Shown: positions 34,113-46,110, counted from the stretch's first letter. The stretch is DNA of 64,000 nucleotides from Alligator mississippiensis (GCF_030867095.1 NC_081825.1:46180501-46244500); one strand, 5' to 3'. Program-made: numbers and translations. Notes: generated by a model from the letters alone, not told the origin.

Positions 34113-34722
34113 TTAGGGCTGTGTGAGGCTTCGGACCATGCTTTGGATCTGGAGAAGCTTCAGACACTTCAGCATCCCAGGCAGCATGTTCAGATTGAAG
34201 TGCTGGCTTTGTTAGGCTTTCTGAACCACTTCAGAAAAGCCTTGGAGCCACCTCGGATATCTGGCCAAAGGGTATAATGGGGAATCAATTAAATATCTAT
34301 AACTTTTTTACTATGGTTGGAACCTATTCCTTGTTTGGGGTCTGGAAGAAGGGTTTAAATTTACATAATGCAAAACATATGTTAGTAAAAAATATGACAA
34401 TAAAAAGGTTAGCTGTCAGTAAAAAGTTTGCAGCTTAGCAGTAAAAAAAAAAGTCTCAGGCTGACAATCCTGGAAACTCTACTTGCCTCTGCTCTATGGC
34501 TTGTTACTGCTGTGGTCTCAGCTGAGCACACCAGAGAGTGTACATGTGTCTGGGGGAGGGGTATGGAGCACTGGGGGATGCCAAAGAAGTGAAACCCCCT
34601 TTTTGGACCTCCCATTTTCAGAGAAAAAATTTAGCCCATTTTCAGAAACGGAGGTTTCTGAAAATGTGTCATAGAATCCATTTCTGAAAATGGAACAATA
34701 GTATTTATTTGACCAACCCTAT
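34113..34722. mobile_element. Small hAT-like element F
   Basis: The left part, TAGGGCTGTGTGAGGCTTCGG, the GGATCTGGAGAAGC stretch and the TATAATGGGGAATCAAT block match the arm of element D and the 3' end of A. The right end is ATTTGACCAACCCTA, only loosely complementary to the left tip. Near the right end CATTTTCAGA and its complement TCTGAAAATG recur four times in about 85 bp. The target duplication is obscured because both flanks are CR1 tail sequence, so the right boundary is less sure. Confidence 0.5.
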
Positions 34723-35308
34723 AGAATCATAGGAAATTAGAGATTGTAGGGTTATCTAATCCAGCCCCCCACTCAAGACAGGATCATCCATAACTAAACA
34801 ATCCTAGCCAAACGTCTGTCCAACTTGCTCTAAAAAAATTTCAAGGATGGATGTTGCACAACTTATCTAGGTAGCCTATTTCAGGACTTGACCACCCTCA
34901 TAGAAAGTTTATTTTATTCTCCATCCTATATTTCCCCTGATGCATATTAAGGCCACTGTTCTTAATCCTACACCTATAGAAAAAAGCCATTCTCTCTATA
35001 ATCACCATCTCCATCCTTTCTATAATCACCGTTTAGGTAATTGAAGACTTGTATTAAATCACCCTTCAGTCTTCTCTTTTCCAGACTAAATAACCCTAGT
35101 TCTTTCAGCCTTTTCTCTTAAGACTTACTTCTAATGACCCTAGTAAGTTTTTGTCACTCTGTGCTGGACTGTCTGTAATTTGCTCACATCCTTCTTGAAG
35201 TATGGGTCTCAAAACTGGACATGGAACTGGAGGCCTCACCAGTTCTGAACAGAGTGGAATAATCACTTCAGCCATGTGAAGATGAAGCAAAAAGTGTCTG
35301 TGCATGTC
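34723..35308 (-). mobile_element. Older CR1 LINE 3' end
   Basis: On the plus strand this reads as the reverse complement of a CR1 3' region: TAGAATCATAGGA, then AATCCAGCCCCCCACTC, GTAGCCTATTTCAGG, ATCACCCTTCAGTCTTCTC and GTGCTGGACTGTCTGTAATTTG. It is clearly more diverged than the copy at 31.8-34.1 kb and is truncated at about 35308 by the retroviral insertion or by its own 5' truncation. Confidence 0.85.
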
Positions 35309-35313
35309 ATTTT

Positions 35314-36005
35314 TGTGTGGGCCGGGAGCGATCCGGGGCCCTTTTGTACGCGCGGGCTGTGGCCAGCAGCCCAGGCACGCGGGGTCAGAGAAAACAGGTG
35401 ATGAGCTAGAATTAGTCACGGATGCGTAATGGTTGATTCAAGATTGTTTACTTACACCGAAGATGGTCGCGGTGTAGGCTAGACAGTTTTCCAGGCACAG
35501 CTCCGATTAAATCCTCGTTTGAGGACTACGACAAGCTCGGGTCTCTCCCACGGAGTTGTTGAAGCTCTGTGGATCCTTTTGCGTGTAGGGAAAGGGATAC
35601 GTCGAGGATTGCGAACAGTGATGGGGAAAGGCTAGAGGCTGATCTGACCTCTGTTGCCTGCTTGAAATGCGCTGGGTCCGATAGGCTCCGCAGCACTTAG
35701 AGATCTTCACACAGCATGAAGATCCCTCCTCCTGGTGTTCGTGGAGTCCTCCAACTTGGATGGAAACCACTCAAGCTTTTTATACGGCTAGCAAGCCAAT
35801 CACTAGCCGCCACGCTTGCATAATTTAGAACTAGCCAATAATGTGGCTCGAATTCTAATACAAATGATGGGAACTCTTTGCAACGAGCATTTCTCAGATG
35901 CAAAAAGAAATGCACACTGAAAAGAAAGCTACAAATTTGGCGGGAAAATAATTTAGCAGTGCCAAAGCACACACAAAACAAAAATCACAACTTTGGGTTG
36001 TGACA
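35314..36005 (-). repeat. 3' LTR of the endogenous retrovirus
   Basis: TG...CA-ended LTR, preceded on the minus strand by a purine-rich tract. A TATA-like TATAAAAAGC lies at about 35776-35786 (minus sense). Confidence 0.92.
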
Positions 36006-36017
36006 TCCCCCCTTGCT
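36006..36017 (-). other. Polypurine tract
   Basis: On the minus strand AGCAAGGGGGGA lies directly against the 3' LTR, where retroviruses prime plus-strand DNA synthesis. Confidence 0.75.
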
Positions 36018-37018
36018 GAAGGCACAGCTAAATTATGCTCTACACTTGTCATTCAAGTGATCTAGAGCTTTGTCATGAGTCGTCAAACGGACAAACAAAC
36101 AAACAAACAAACATAAAATTCGTTTTCCTGGGATTAAGTTACATAATAATCAACATAAACACATAATCAGATTCACAACAAAAACTGTAGGATCAGGGCT
36201 TCAGTGGGCGTTATGGAGAAGTCGTACGTCAGGCCCTCACTTCTTCCGATGGTGTTATCCTTCTCAGGGCTTCTCTCCGCCACGCACTCTGAATTCCGGA
36301 TCTATAAACAAAACTCTCAAAAAAAAAAATAGGTTAACACATCTAAAACATATTTACAAAGTTTCCATGGAACTTTACTATAATACAAGTGTTCACCACC
36401 CTAAACTACCCTTTTTTATACACTCAACCAGATGAAATCATTGAGAAGCCATCGTCTAGCTCTTCTAGATAACGGAAACCTAACTCATAGGCCAGTTGCC
36501 ATTGACCTGCATCCCCTAAAATCCGAAGTTGCCACTTATTGAGTCCAGAACGCTGTAGGAGAAATCCAAACATGTATCGTTCCTCTGGGGTTCTTGGTGG
36601 CAATGATGGAAGATTGGATTCACGGTGTCTTGTGCCTTGAATCTCGGTCGGGTGTCGATGGTCCCGATCAATAGATAATCTTGGCTCCATCACGATACGC
36701 AGTCATGACAACTGATGAAGGAGAGGCCAGTTAGTCATGCTTGAACTCCATGGACATGAGTTCCAGCCATGAGACTATAGCCTCGTCAGACTCCATTTCA
36801 GATTCTTTGTATAGCTGTTGTAATTCCGTCCAAGCACGAATGCGACTGGTGACGACATCTCGCTCATCAGTTACTTGGTCTATCGTGGCTGTAGGACAAG
36901 CTGCTGTTTCGGGAGTTGATGTTGTTATAAGCTGAACTGCCGCTGCGGGAGTCACTGCTGCTGTTACTGTTCCAGGCAGGAGGGGCGGATGCACTCCCCC
37001 GCTTGACTCTCTCTTTCA

Positions 37019-37714
37019 TCAGCAGGAAGGTGTGGTTGGCAGAGGCGTCGCCACGTCGCTAGGCGGGGTTGCCGGAGACAACGCTGCATCAATGGGCGGA
37101 GTCGCTGACCGAACTCTCGCAGGTTCCTCCGAAGCTCCACCCTTCTTTTCCAGTTCTTCCACACGGTCTCCCTCTTGCTCGGTGCCCTCTTGGGCTGGCG
37201 TTTCAGGATCCCTTCTCTCAGCAGGTTCTTTGACCACCTGAACAGCCATACGCAGCTGGGCCTTCAAACTTAAATTCTTATTCATTAAATCAGGAATTGT
37301 ACGGAAAGTTGCACTTAATTCTCCCCCCTTGTCGTACTGCGGGGCCACCCTCTCATCTGCAGCGCGTTCCTCCGTCTCCAGATCTTCGTGGAGCTCGGAT
37401 GGAAGCTCGCGACCCCTTAATCTAGACACCATGAGGGGAGGGAACCGGCCGTTCGGCACCGGTTCTCCACTCTCCCAAGCATATGGTAGGCATCGGGCAC
37501 ACTCCCAGGTGAGGGTCGGGTTCACTGCGCCCACTGGGTTGACTCTGGCGAGGGACACAGTATCGAGGGGCCTGAGCAGGACCCGCTCGTCGCTCATTAT
37601 ATACCTGAACACCACAGGGAGCAAATACACTTCTCTCTCTCTCGGGGCTCCGTCTTCGGAGGTTCCCTCTTCTCGCTTCAGCGAAAGGCGTCCGCTGACA
37701 AATCTCTCACCCAT
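37019..37714 (-). pseudogene. gag-like frame of the endogenous retrovirus (fossil)
   Basis: An open stretch of 231 codons downstream of the primer-binding site, in the position of gag. It begins MGERFVSGRLSLKREEG and ends in a proline/threonine-rich tail with a preceding glutamate-rich segment. I see no zinc-knuckle or protease motif. Its 5' part is shared with the left-edge copy at 1-199. The gag assignment rests on position, not on a recognised domain. Confidence 0.5.
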
Positions 37715-37833
37715 TCAGCCCGCCTGGTGGTAAGCGACATGCGCCTCCAGTTCCTCAAAGCTTTTCACTTGGCGTTTGTTATCACGCCAAGGGCAGTTCT
37801 TAACTAATTCTAGCTCTAGCGTGTTCTCTCCTG

Positions 37834-37851
37834 ATCCCATCCTTGTCACCA
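37834..37851 (-). other. Primer-binding site, tRNA-Ser-like
   Basis: Directly inside the 5' LTR, the minus strand begins TGG and continues as a close complement of the 3' end of a vertebrate serine tRNA (GCT anticodon, as I recall its sequence). The equivalent site of the left-edge copy is at 182-199. Confidence 0.6.
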
Positions 37852-38543
37852 TGTGCAGGCCGGGAGCGATCCGGGGCCCTTTTGTGCACGTGGGCTGTGG
37901 CCAGCAGCCCGGGCACGCGGGGTCAGAGAAAACAGGTGATGAGCTAGAATTAGTCACGGATGCATAATGGTTGATTCAAGATTGTTTACTTACACCGAAG
38001 ATGGTCGCGGTGTAGGCTAGACAGTTTTCCAGGCACAGCTCCGATTAAATCCTTGTTTGAGGACTACGACAAGCTCGGGTCTCTCCCACGGAGTTGTTGA
38101 AGCTCCATGGATCCTTTTGCGTGCAGGGAAAGGGATACGTCGAGGATTGTGAACGGCGACGGGGAGAGGCTAGAGGCTGATCAGACCTCTGTTGCCTGCT
38201 TGAAATGCGCTGGGTCCGATAGGCTCCGCAGCACTTAGAGATTTTCACACAGCATGAAGATCCCTCCTCCTGGTGTTCGTGGAGTCCTCCAACTTGGACG
38301 GAAACCACTCAAGCTTTTTATACAGCTAGCAAGCCAATCACTAGCTGCCATGTGTGCATAATTTAGAACTAGCCAATAATGTGGCTCGAATTCTAATACA
38401 AATGGCGGGAGCTCTTTGCAACAAGCATTTCTCAGATGCAAAAAGAAATGCACACTGCAAAGAAAGTTACAAATTTGGTGGGAAAATAATTTAGCAGTGC
38501 CAAAGCACACACAAAACAAAAATCACAACTTTGGGTTGTGACA
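37852..38543 (-). repeat. 5' LTR of the endogenous retrovirus
   Basis: Same length and ends as the 3' LTR. It begins TGTCACAACCC on the minus strand at 38543 and borders the primer-binding site at 37851. Confidence 0.92.
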
Positions 38544-38621
38544 ATTTTGAGGGGGGCTAAATGCTTTTGCACCGCTTTAATGGTGTTAGTGTTTGCACCT
38601 GTTGGCAGGGTATGACGTATT

Positions 38622-38873
38622 AATTCCAGTCACAGCATTTTGTCCCCCTTGATGCTCCGGTGGAAGTAGCCTGCCACCTTCCTGCATTTTGAAATGAGCT
38701 TGCTGGTGGTGCTGGCACCATCACCGGCAACCCTGTCCCCTTCCAGGGCATCCCTGACAATGAGGTAGACAATGTGCCACACAGCAGATGCCATCTCCAT
38801 GAGCGGGAGGTTCATTTTCAGGAATACTACATCACCAGCATTGCTGAACACCCTCTCACTTGGAACACCATTT
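38622..38873 (-). pseudogene. Rearranged hAT transposase fragment
   Basis: On the minus strand the sequence begins with VFSNAGDVV, the C-terminal motif of the family in element A. It then continues through MNLPLMEMASAVWHIVYLIVRDALEGD and ISKCRKVAGYFHRSIKGDKML, which in A lie upstream of that motif (at about 10610-10780 versus 9691-9720). The order is therefore permuted relative to A, with an open frame of 73 codons across the junction. It lies just beyond the target duplication of the retrovirus. Terminal repeats are not visible, so it is a fragment. Confidence 0.75.
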
Positions 38874-39088
38874 AAGCATATTAAGGTGTGGTAATAGAAT
38901 TAAATCATGTGGATAAGTGCCCAAAGAACCACTTACACAACAGTAAACTTTTCATATAGATGCAAAAAGGGTAATAGTATCTTCCCTAAGCCTTGAAATA
39001 CATCATTAAATATATCTCAATCAACTTCTGTTTCTACTATATTGCTTGGCTGCAGGTAACTTTAAAAATCTGAAATGCCAGCAATTTT

Positions 39089-39145
<57 letters not shown>

Positions 39146-41416
39146 TCCAATATTCACATTCTAAATTTAAATTTCCATATCATTTTAAACCTATTTTTGA
39201 CCATTAAAAGCAGATCCATTTTCTACTCATCCTTAAGGTATCCAAGGTCAACACACTGAGAAACAGATCTCGTGAATGTTCATTTCTTTCTTTAATGGTA
39301 AAAAACAGTTTTCCTTGATGTATTTTCTTTCCTCCATTTCTCAGTTTATTTAAAAAAAAAAAATATTCCACATATGAGGGATTCTTTCCCCTATACAGGA
39401 CCTTTTCATTCTCCCTGGATCTGGCCATACACAAAAAAATCTGTCCCTGGCACGAATTTTCTTTCTTTTTAATTTCACTTATTGGCAGTACAATGACTTC
39501 CAGCCATTAAGTGTACATGTGGCTGAATATTAAAAGTGAGTTTATATGAGAAAAGAGGTACATGCTTTCATGGTTCATTCCATCCTTTCAAGTGCTTGGC
39601 CACCTTTTGTTCTATTCAACATGTATCAACTACACATTTAAGTGTTAAATTAAACTTCCTCTACAACCCTGCTTACAATGAATCTGATATAGTATCACAC
39701 ATAATGTGATATTTAATGAGGGATTCTCACAGGCCCTCAAATTCACAAGTTTGTACTGCCAGTTTTAATACAGTCACATTTCCTCCATCTGTCTGACTTC
39801 CACTGAAAAATGCATGCCTCATATGTAGCATTTCTGTGGTGCAGAGTATGCCTGAAATTTACCCATTAAGATGCATTTTTTTCTTGATCTTCAAATATAA
39901 AAGTATTTAAATACCCCTATTCCTTACCCATCCACCCAAATAATATTTGCAGCCATTCATCTTTTTTGCCTATACCATTCACATTTCATTATAATTCAAC
40001 TTTGCTCCTATTTCTGTAAGTTATCCACTTAATTTCAAGAACACTGTTTTCTAGTAGCTTCAGTGGGTCCATGTTCTCTCTTGTATTCTTACATTGTTTC
40101 TTTTCTAAAATACTAAACAGAAATATAGGAATATTCTAAGTAAATAGTATTTAACTATAGAGATATGTTTCTGGTGGGCCCAGATGGCTCTCTTCCATCT
40201 ACCCCTGATCTTGCTCATTGCCATCTTCGTCTTCTCAAGCAACACACTTTGAGCAAGTTGATCTCTCTTTCAAAGAGTTACAATTAGTACATAGCATCTT
40301 TGAAAACAGGACATTTAATTAGCAGCCTGGCATCCTGGATATAAGTTTGGCTCTGAGCAACTTTGCAAAATTTAGCTCTAAAGTGTAATGATTCTATAGC
40401 TTTCCACTATTCCATAGTTAGAACATTTTCTTCTTGATTTTGACCTCAATTATTTAAATGGGAAACACTTCTGTGGGCTTGAACTGATGCAATTTGGGGA
40501 GAAAGGAAAAAGAATATGTTATAATGATATATTACACTTCACAGTGAAGGGGCAGAGAAAACCCAGGAGTATCAGATCTGATGGGGTACAACAATCAAAT
40601 CTTGTTCTAAATTTTAGTTCATTCTCTATCATTCAAACAACAGAATGTCAGACTCTGCATTGCCAATATTGTACCAAAATGTTCACCCCTAAAGCAATTC
40701 AAGCAAACTTTTTGATTAAAGGCAAACTTCAGACAATTTAAATTTGCTAGATAAAGGCCAGGTGGGATTTTAGCAGCAGCAGGTAATATAGAAGAAAGAA
40801 AAAAAAAAAACCCCAACAAACTTAAAATGTATAGTTTGGATATTTTCCACTGAGATTCTTTAAAACAAACCTACAGACAGCACCTGCAATTTTCTGCTCC
40901 TCAGCACTTCCTGAAACTTCTGCAAAGCTTGTAAAATTAATCACTTTATTTGAAAATCCTCCAGAATTTCTAGCCCTCTTGCTGTGCTGTTGTTCCTTCT
41001 CCCCCTCCCTCCACCAAGTCATTTTTTTCTGAAAACAAATATGTTGTTTTTTAGACAGAAAGACATAACATGCATGTAAAGGTACACCTAAAATACCCTT
41101 ACTATATTTTTAACTACAAAGAACATTATGCACTGAGAACTATAAGGCCCAAATCTCACTACCTTTAGAAAGCTAAATGGCCCTATACAAGCAGATTTGT
41201 AAGTAGCACTTAATCCCACTTAGTTTCACCTTTTAAACTAGACTTTTCTTTCTGATCATGCTCAGAAGGGCTCCACTACCACTACATATGTTTTGTTGCA
41301 ATTCCGAGAGACTGCCAAATTCTGTGTAAGCCCCTAAAACTTTAATTGGAGAAAGAATACAAATAGTGACTGTCTCATAAAGGAAAAGAACTCAATCATA
41401 AAATCACCAGCACACA
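38874..41416. other. AT-rich intergenic DNA with an (AC)n microsatellite
   Basis: About 2.5 kb with an (AC)n run at 39091-39142 and scattered poly-A. No gene or element is recognised. The 84-codon frame at 40487-40741 and its minus-strand shadow have no motif. Confidence 0.6.
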
Positions 41417-41718
41417 GGGTCCATCTACTTGTTACTGTACTGTGTGGCGATGTTGCTACAGTGCCATGCTTTAGCACTTCCTTTTGGAAGTACTAAAGCA
41501 CAGTGCAGTATGGGTGGTTAATACACTGTTCATGTAGTCTGTGGGTAAATTTCACTGTTACATTACCATAGTGGTGCACTATACCTGGGGAGTGTGCCCC
41601 TATGTTGACATAGCTGGCAACCACATATAGACACACATAATTGCTACATAGCTAAAGCATACCATAAGGTGATATACCATATTGCTACGTCACTATAGGG
41701 CAATGTGTAGATGTGCCC
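41417..41718. mobile_element. MITE related to 13048-13343
   Basis: The left end GGGTCCATCTACTTGTTACTG and the right end GGGCAATGTGTAGATGTGCCC give imperfect inverted termini. At 41467-41500 lies a hairpin, TGCTTTAGCACTTCC with its complement around TTTT, nearly identical to that at 13265-13298. No clear target duplication was found. Confidence 0.6.
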
Positions 41719-42380
41719 AAAAAGTAGGAGACCCAGGTTCTAGGATGCCCTCTATCAGAGGAGGTTTGAATGTACATCTCCCACAATCCAGCAAAATGCC
41801 CATCAGACCAAAATCTAATCAAGGCCAAGGGGCACAGACAGAAGTTATGTTTGTTGTGCAACCAGCCTTCTGAAAGCACTCTACAGCTATGTCATGACAT
41901 ACATGCATGGCTGCAGAGCACTTTTAAAGTGACTGATCATGCAATAAATTAACCTTCATCAAATGAAGGATCAGATAAAGATGCTACACTTTAGTACACC
42001 TTTGAGAACTTTAGAGCACCTTAGGGAACAGAGTTAGTTTGTGGTGTTATCAGGGCTGGGCTGATGCACCCCAGCCCTGTCCCTGGGGCTCTTAGCATGA
42101 AGGGAGCAGGGAGCGGGAATCGAGTCTGACTTCAGACTGGGGTTTGTCTTGCCTGGGCTGGGGTGGAGGGAGGGGGAGGAGGTGGATCAGAGCTACTCCA
42201 CCTCACATCCCTGGCTTCCCCCTTCAGCTGAGTGTCTGTTGGATCAGGGAGGCAGTCTAAGTAATGGTGCATTATGTAAAGTGCTATGAATTAGAGCAGG
42301 GGCTTGCACTTCTGTCAGCACCCAAGATCACCCTCTGTCATTCCACTGGACAGCCTATAAAGATCAAAGAAGAGGAAGGA

Positions 42381-42418
<38 letters not shown>

Positions 42419-44756
42419 TTTTTGTTGGTTTTTTTTTATGTTACCCTGAATGTTTTGCCCTGTGTTCTTGTCCCAGGGCCTAAGCAGTCCTCAAATAAAA
42501 TGTGTAGATAACACAGAGGCAGAAAAGGGATATAAAGCCACCTCACTGAGCAATAGAACAAGGCCATGTACAGATTTGGGTTTCTACCAAGAGAATTACT
42601 GTTCTCTCAGTAAAAACTAAAAGTGCAAATATTCCAGCTTTTTCTCCCAAATAAAAAAATGGCTGCTCTGGTAGAAAAGTAACCTAACTACAATGAGCTA
42701 CAAAACCTGGGAGATTTTCTCCCAGAAGACTGAACTTCTGCACATTTTGCCCTGGCTAAGCTCCTCATGGGGACCAGGAGTGGAGCTGTAGGAAAAGCTC
42801 TCATGCCTTCCACAGAGAGAGGTCGCCCCCATCTGGAGAAGGCTCAGGGGAACAGCGTCTCCTGCCCCCATATAGACCAGGAGGAGAAAAGATGAACAGC
42901 CATCATCTGCCTCCACCTGTTTCATACTCTGAATTTCTTGGAGTCAGAAGGAGGTAGGGGCTTTGTCTGATGTTCCCTGTGCTCTGCTACCAACACAGAG
43001 AGATGAAAACAGGGAAAAATGCAGTCCCCTGCCTGTTTCACACACCAGAGTCCCTAGTGTGTGGAGAAGGAGGGGACTTTGCCATGTTGTTCCATCTGCT
43101 TAGATGTTGGGCACTGAGAACCACATGCAGGGTCCACAGTAGATCAAGGAGTCTCCAGTGAGAGAAGTAGGCAGTGTGGCTTTGGCTCACTTTTCCAATC
43201 TTCCAGGAATGGGAGGACTGGAAAAGCCTGCACTTTCACCATACTAGGATCACCTCAGTATCAGGGAGGCACAAGGAGTAGGGGAGAGAAGGAAACTGAA
43301 GACTGACTATCTATACTGCTCCTTTTCCTGGAATTATTTCTAGGTGGAAATTTTCCACTGCTGGAATTGCATGTTTGTACTCAATCTAAGACTATTGCTT
43401 GCTTACTTTTCTTCTGACCCTACACATCTTTCCTTCTTGGCTGCCCACTGGGCCAATTTCAATTGAATGGGTAAAGGGCACCCTGTCTTGTGGTGGATCC
43501 CATATGAGCATGTTCAGAAGGACTAAGTACCAGCATCATTTACAAGTGTAACTAGCTCTTCAGAAAGAAGGAATGGAATAGCTACTTCCATTTCTTTAGG
43601 GACTTACTGATTTCACCTTCCCCCTGAAAATAGATAGATAGACAAGACACCTCATTGTTTTCCATTCAATTTAAAGAGAACTAGTTTTGCCTAAACCTGA
43701 AAGAGGAATAAAAATATAACAATAGCTTAAAAATATAAATCACCATAAGGTCAGAACCACATCACTGTGAAGACAGAAAATATACCCAAGACACTTTAAA
43801 GATATTTAAAAAACGAATAAAAAGCAGGGGTCAGAGCTTTCCTCTGTTGCTTGTGAATAACGAAGCTGCCTCCTGGAAGTAGATAAGTTAGAATAGTGCC
43901 CAGTGTTTTCATTATCATAATGGAACAACTGTTTCAATACAAAGCCCAAATAACATTCCTGGAAGCTGTGAAAGGCTGCATTATACACTTTGTAAACCCC
44001 CCTGCAGCATACATACTTATTACCAATAAGCTAAAGCTCCTCCTTCTACCATGATTGATCTGTATGGAACAGAGGCATTGAAAAATTGTATCTCTATGCC
44101 TGAATATCCTTTTGAGCATGATTAAAAGTTCATGGTGGAGTTTTTCTACAAAGACTGACTATCCATCCATGGATGATTGACATGGCCTCTTGCTGAGCTT
44201 AGCTAAAGAGAGTGTTACTTCTAGATTTCATATTTCTGTAGGGAAATTTATGTTCTAGGATATAAATCAAACTAAACATGAGCATCAGTTTCAGCCCTCA
44301 TACTTACAGAAAATACATGTATAGTACACTTTGGACTTCAGAATGAGGCTTACTCTCATCATCATCATGGGTTTTTTTCAATGTGGCTTGGGTTCAACAA
44401 GATTTCACCAGTTCTAAAGCAGAATTCTGCAAAACATTGATTAAATTCCACACTTTTTTGTTTGTTTGTTTGTTTGTTTTGGGGGGGGGGAGGGACAGGG
44501 AGAAGAGATGCAGCTAATGTATCTGTCTTAGAACTAGAGATGGTGGTTCAGTGAAAGTGATATTCTTCTAATTTTCACTGCTGCAATTAATTGTCAGACT
44601 GAAAATAATGACAATTTCTCTAAACAGGAACTGGGAACCTTATGGTACACCAGAATTTAAAAATATATTTTAGCTTTGTTCTGATCCAGAACAAAACCAA
44701 ATAAAACAACAACAACAACAACACAGTCCTATGAATCAGGAACATTCATTTTCCGT
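41719..44756. other. Intergenic DNA with (GT)n and (GTTT)n repeats
   Basis: About 3 kb with no supported gene. A GC-rich patch at about 42045-42240 starts with a hairpin formed by CAGGGCTGGG and CCCCAGCCCTG. A (GT)n run lies at 42382-42415 and a (GTTT)n run at about 44458-44480. Positions 42680-43330 are less AT-rich and carry frames of 63-75 codons on both strands without motifs. Confidence 0.5.
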
Positions 44757-45246
44757 GTGCACAGCTACACATTCAATTATTGAGCCAGACTAAACTCCAG
44801 TGCAGTTTGTGCTGGAGATTATGGCTCTGGCGTGCAGTGTTTACACATACACCCAGGACCATAGCACATCGAGCCAGGGTGGCACAGCCTGAGCTGGCAG
44901 GGGACCCCAGGGGCACAGCCTGCCATCCTGGAGCTGCTTCATCCTGGCTCGAAGTGCTGCAGGTGGGCTGGCTGGGACACAAGGGTCCTACAGGGTGGGG
45001 ATAGCTGGCAGGCAGCCCACACACTGCATCACCCTAGTGTCCCAGCCAGCACCAGTTAACATCTACACATGATTTGTGGTGGAGTAAATAACTCTGCTGT
45101 AGGATAGTACTAGTGTCAGACAGTGCCATCCTATGGCAGAGTTGATTAGTTTACTCTGGCCTAATAGTGCTGCAGGTGTAGATGGTGATACTTTACTGCA
45201 GAGCTAATTAGTCTACTTCACAGTTAAAACACACATGTAGATGTAT
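44757..45246. mobile_element. MITE-like element with GC-rich interior
   Basis: The left edge GTGCACAGCTACACATTC and the right edge ACACACATGTAGATGTATTG are roughly inverted, like the other CTACACATG-ended elements here. Inside, a GC-rich core is followed by repeated GAGTTGATTAG / GAGCTAATTAG words separated by about 80 bp. No target duplication was found. Confidence 0.4.
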
Positions 45247-45689
45247 TGTGTTCTAAACTACATTTTCTTGCCAAAAAAGGATCTGTGGATCAAATCCAGA
45301 TATTCCAAAGAGTTACAAAAATAGTTGTTTCACAATATGGTTATAGGGACTTTCTGGGTCTCATGGTACTATGTTGTTTCAGGAAACCAGATCATGTAAA
45401 ACCATTTTTCAGGTTCCACCTTAAGGGGTTTTTTTGCCTCTGCTTTTCCAAGTAGGCTGCTCCAAGATTTCACTCCTCCGACGGTTTAGCCTAAATTTAT
45501 TCATGGCAAGTGTATACCCATTTCTTTTCTTATTTCCATATTTTCCTTTAGCTTACACAGTTCTTCTTCACTATGACATATTTACAAAAAAACCCAAAAA
45601 ACAAACAAACAAAAAACAAACACATCCTCTCAGAATTCATAGTCTATGTTAACCCATCGAAGCTATTTTGGTCTCCTTTCAATATCCAT

Positions 45690-46110
45690 TTTGCTGATAA
45701 TCTTTGTGGCTGTTCTGGGCTTTAGATTGAATACATCTTTCTTAAACATAATGATTGGAATTAAACACAGTATTCTGGATGATGATGACTTATATAACGA
45801 TATTAGCACTTGCTTTCCTTGATACATTGTAGGATCTCATTATTTTTGTTTTTAATGTTCTTATATTTCTGGCTCATTGTAATACTCAACTAATACACCT
45901 AATATACATAAGTCTTTCTTCTTTGTCATATTCAATGAACGATCTTACAATAGTAATCTTTGTTATTTGTTTTAAAGCATGACACTGAATATTGTACTAT
46001 TAATTTAAATTACATTTCTATTAATTCAGGCCCAAGATGACAGCCATCTTTTTCTGTATGATATTCTACCCTTCTTTGTACTGAAAATACCTTTAACTTT
46101 GTCTCACTGG
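45690..46110 (-). mobile_element. Ancient CR1/L3-like LINE remnant
   Basis: The plus strand reads like the complement of a CR1/L3 3' region: ATTAAACACAGTATTCTGGATGA, then TTTCTGGCTCATTGTAATACTC and a block around GACAGCCATCTTTTTCTG. Similarity to the family is low and from memory only, so boundaries and family are tentative. Confidence 0.4.

Larger units (their letters stand above)
35314..38543 (-). mobile_element. Endogenous retrovirus with two LTRs (fossil)
   Basis: A 3.23-kb element on the minus strand. Two 692-bp LTRs (35314-36005 and 37852-38543) flank about 1.85 kb of internal DNA. ATTTT directly on both sides (35309-35313, 38544-38548) is a perfect 5-bp target duplication. The LTRs differ at about 31 positions by my count, near 4.5 percent, largely at CpG sites. 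With a slow crocodilian-like rate that would mean tens of millions of years (inference). The 5-bp duplication plus a tRNA-Ser-like primer site favours a class III (ERV-L/ERV-S-like) affinity. The interior has a gag-like frame but no recognisable polymerase, integrase or envelope, so the copy is heavily reduced and not functional. Confidence 0.92.

Noticed and set aside
42264-43161. Exons in the less AT-rich region 42.2-43.3 kb
   Set aside because: Frames of 61-75 codons on both strands, no conserved motif and no convincing splice sites.
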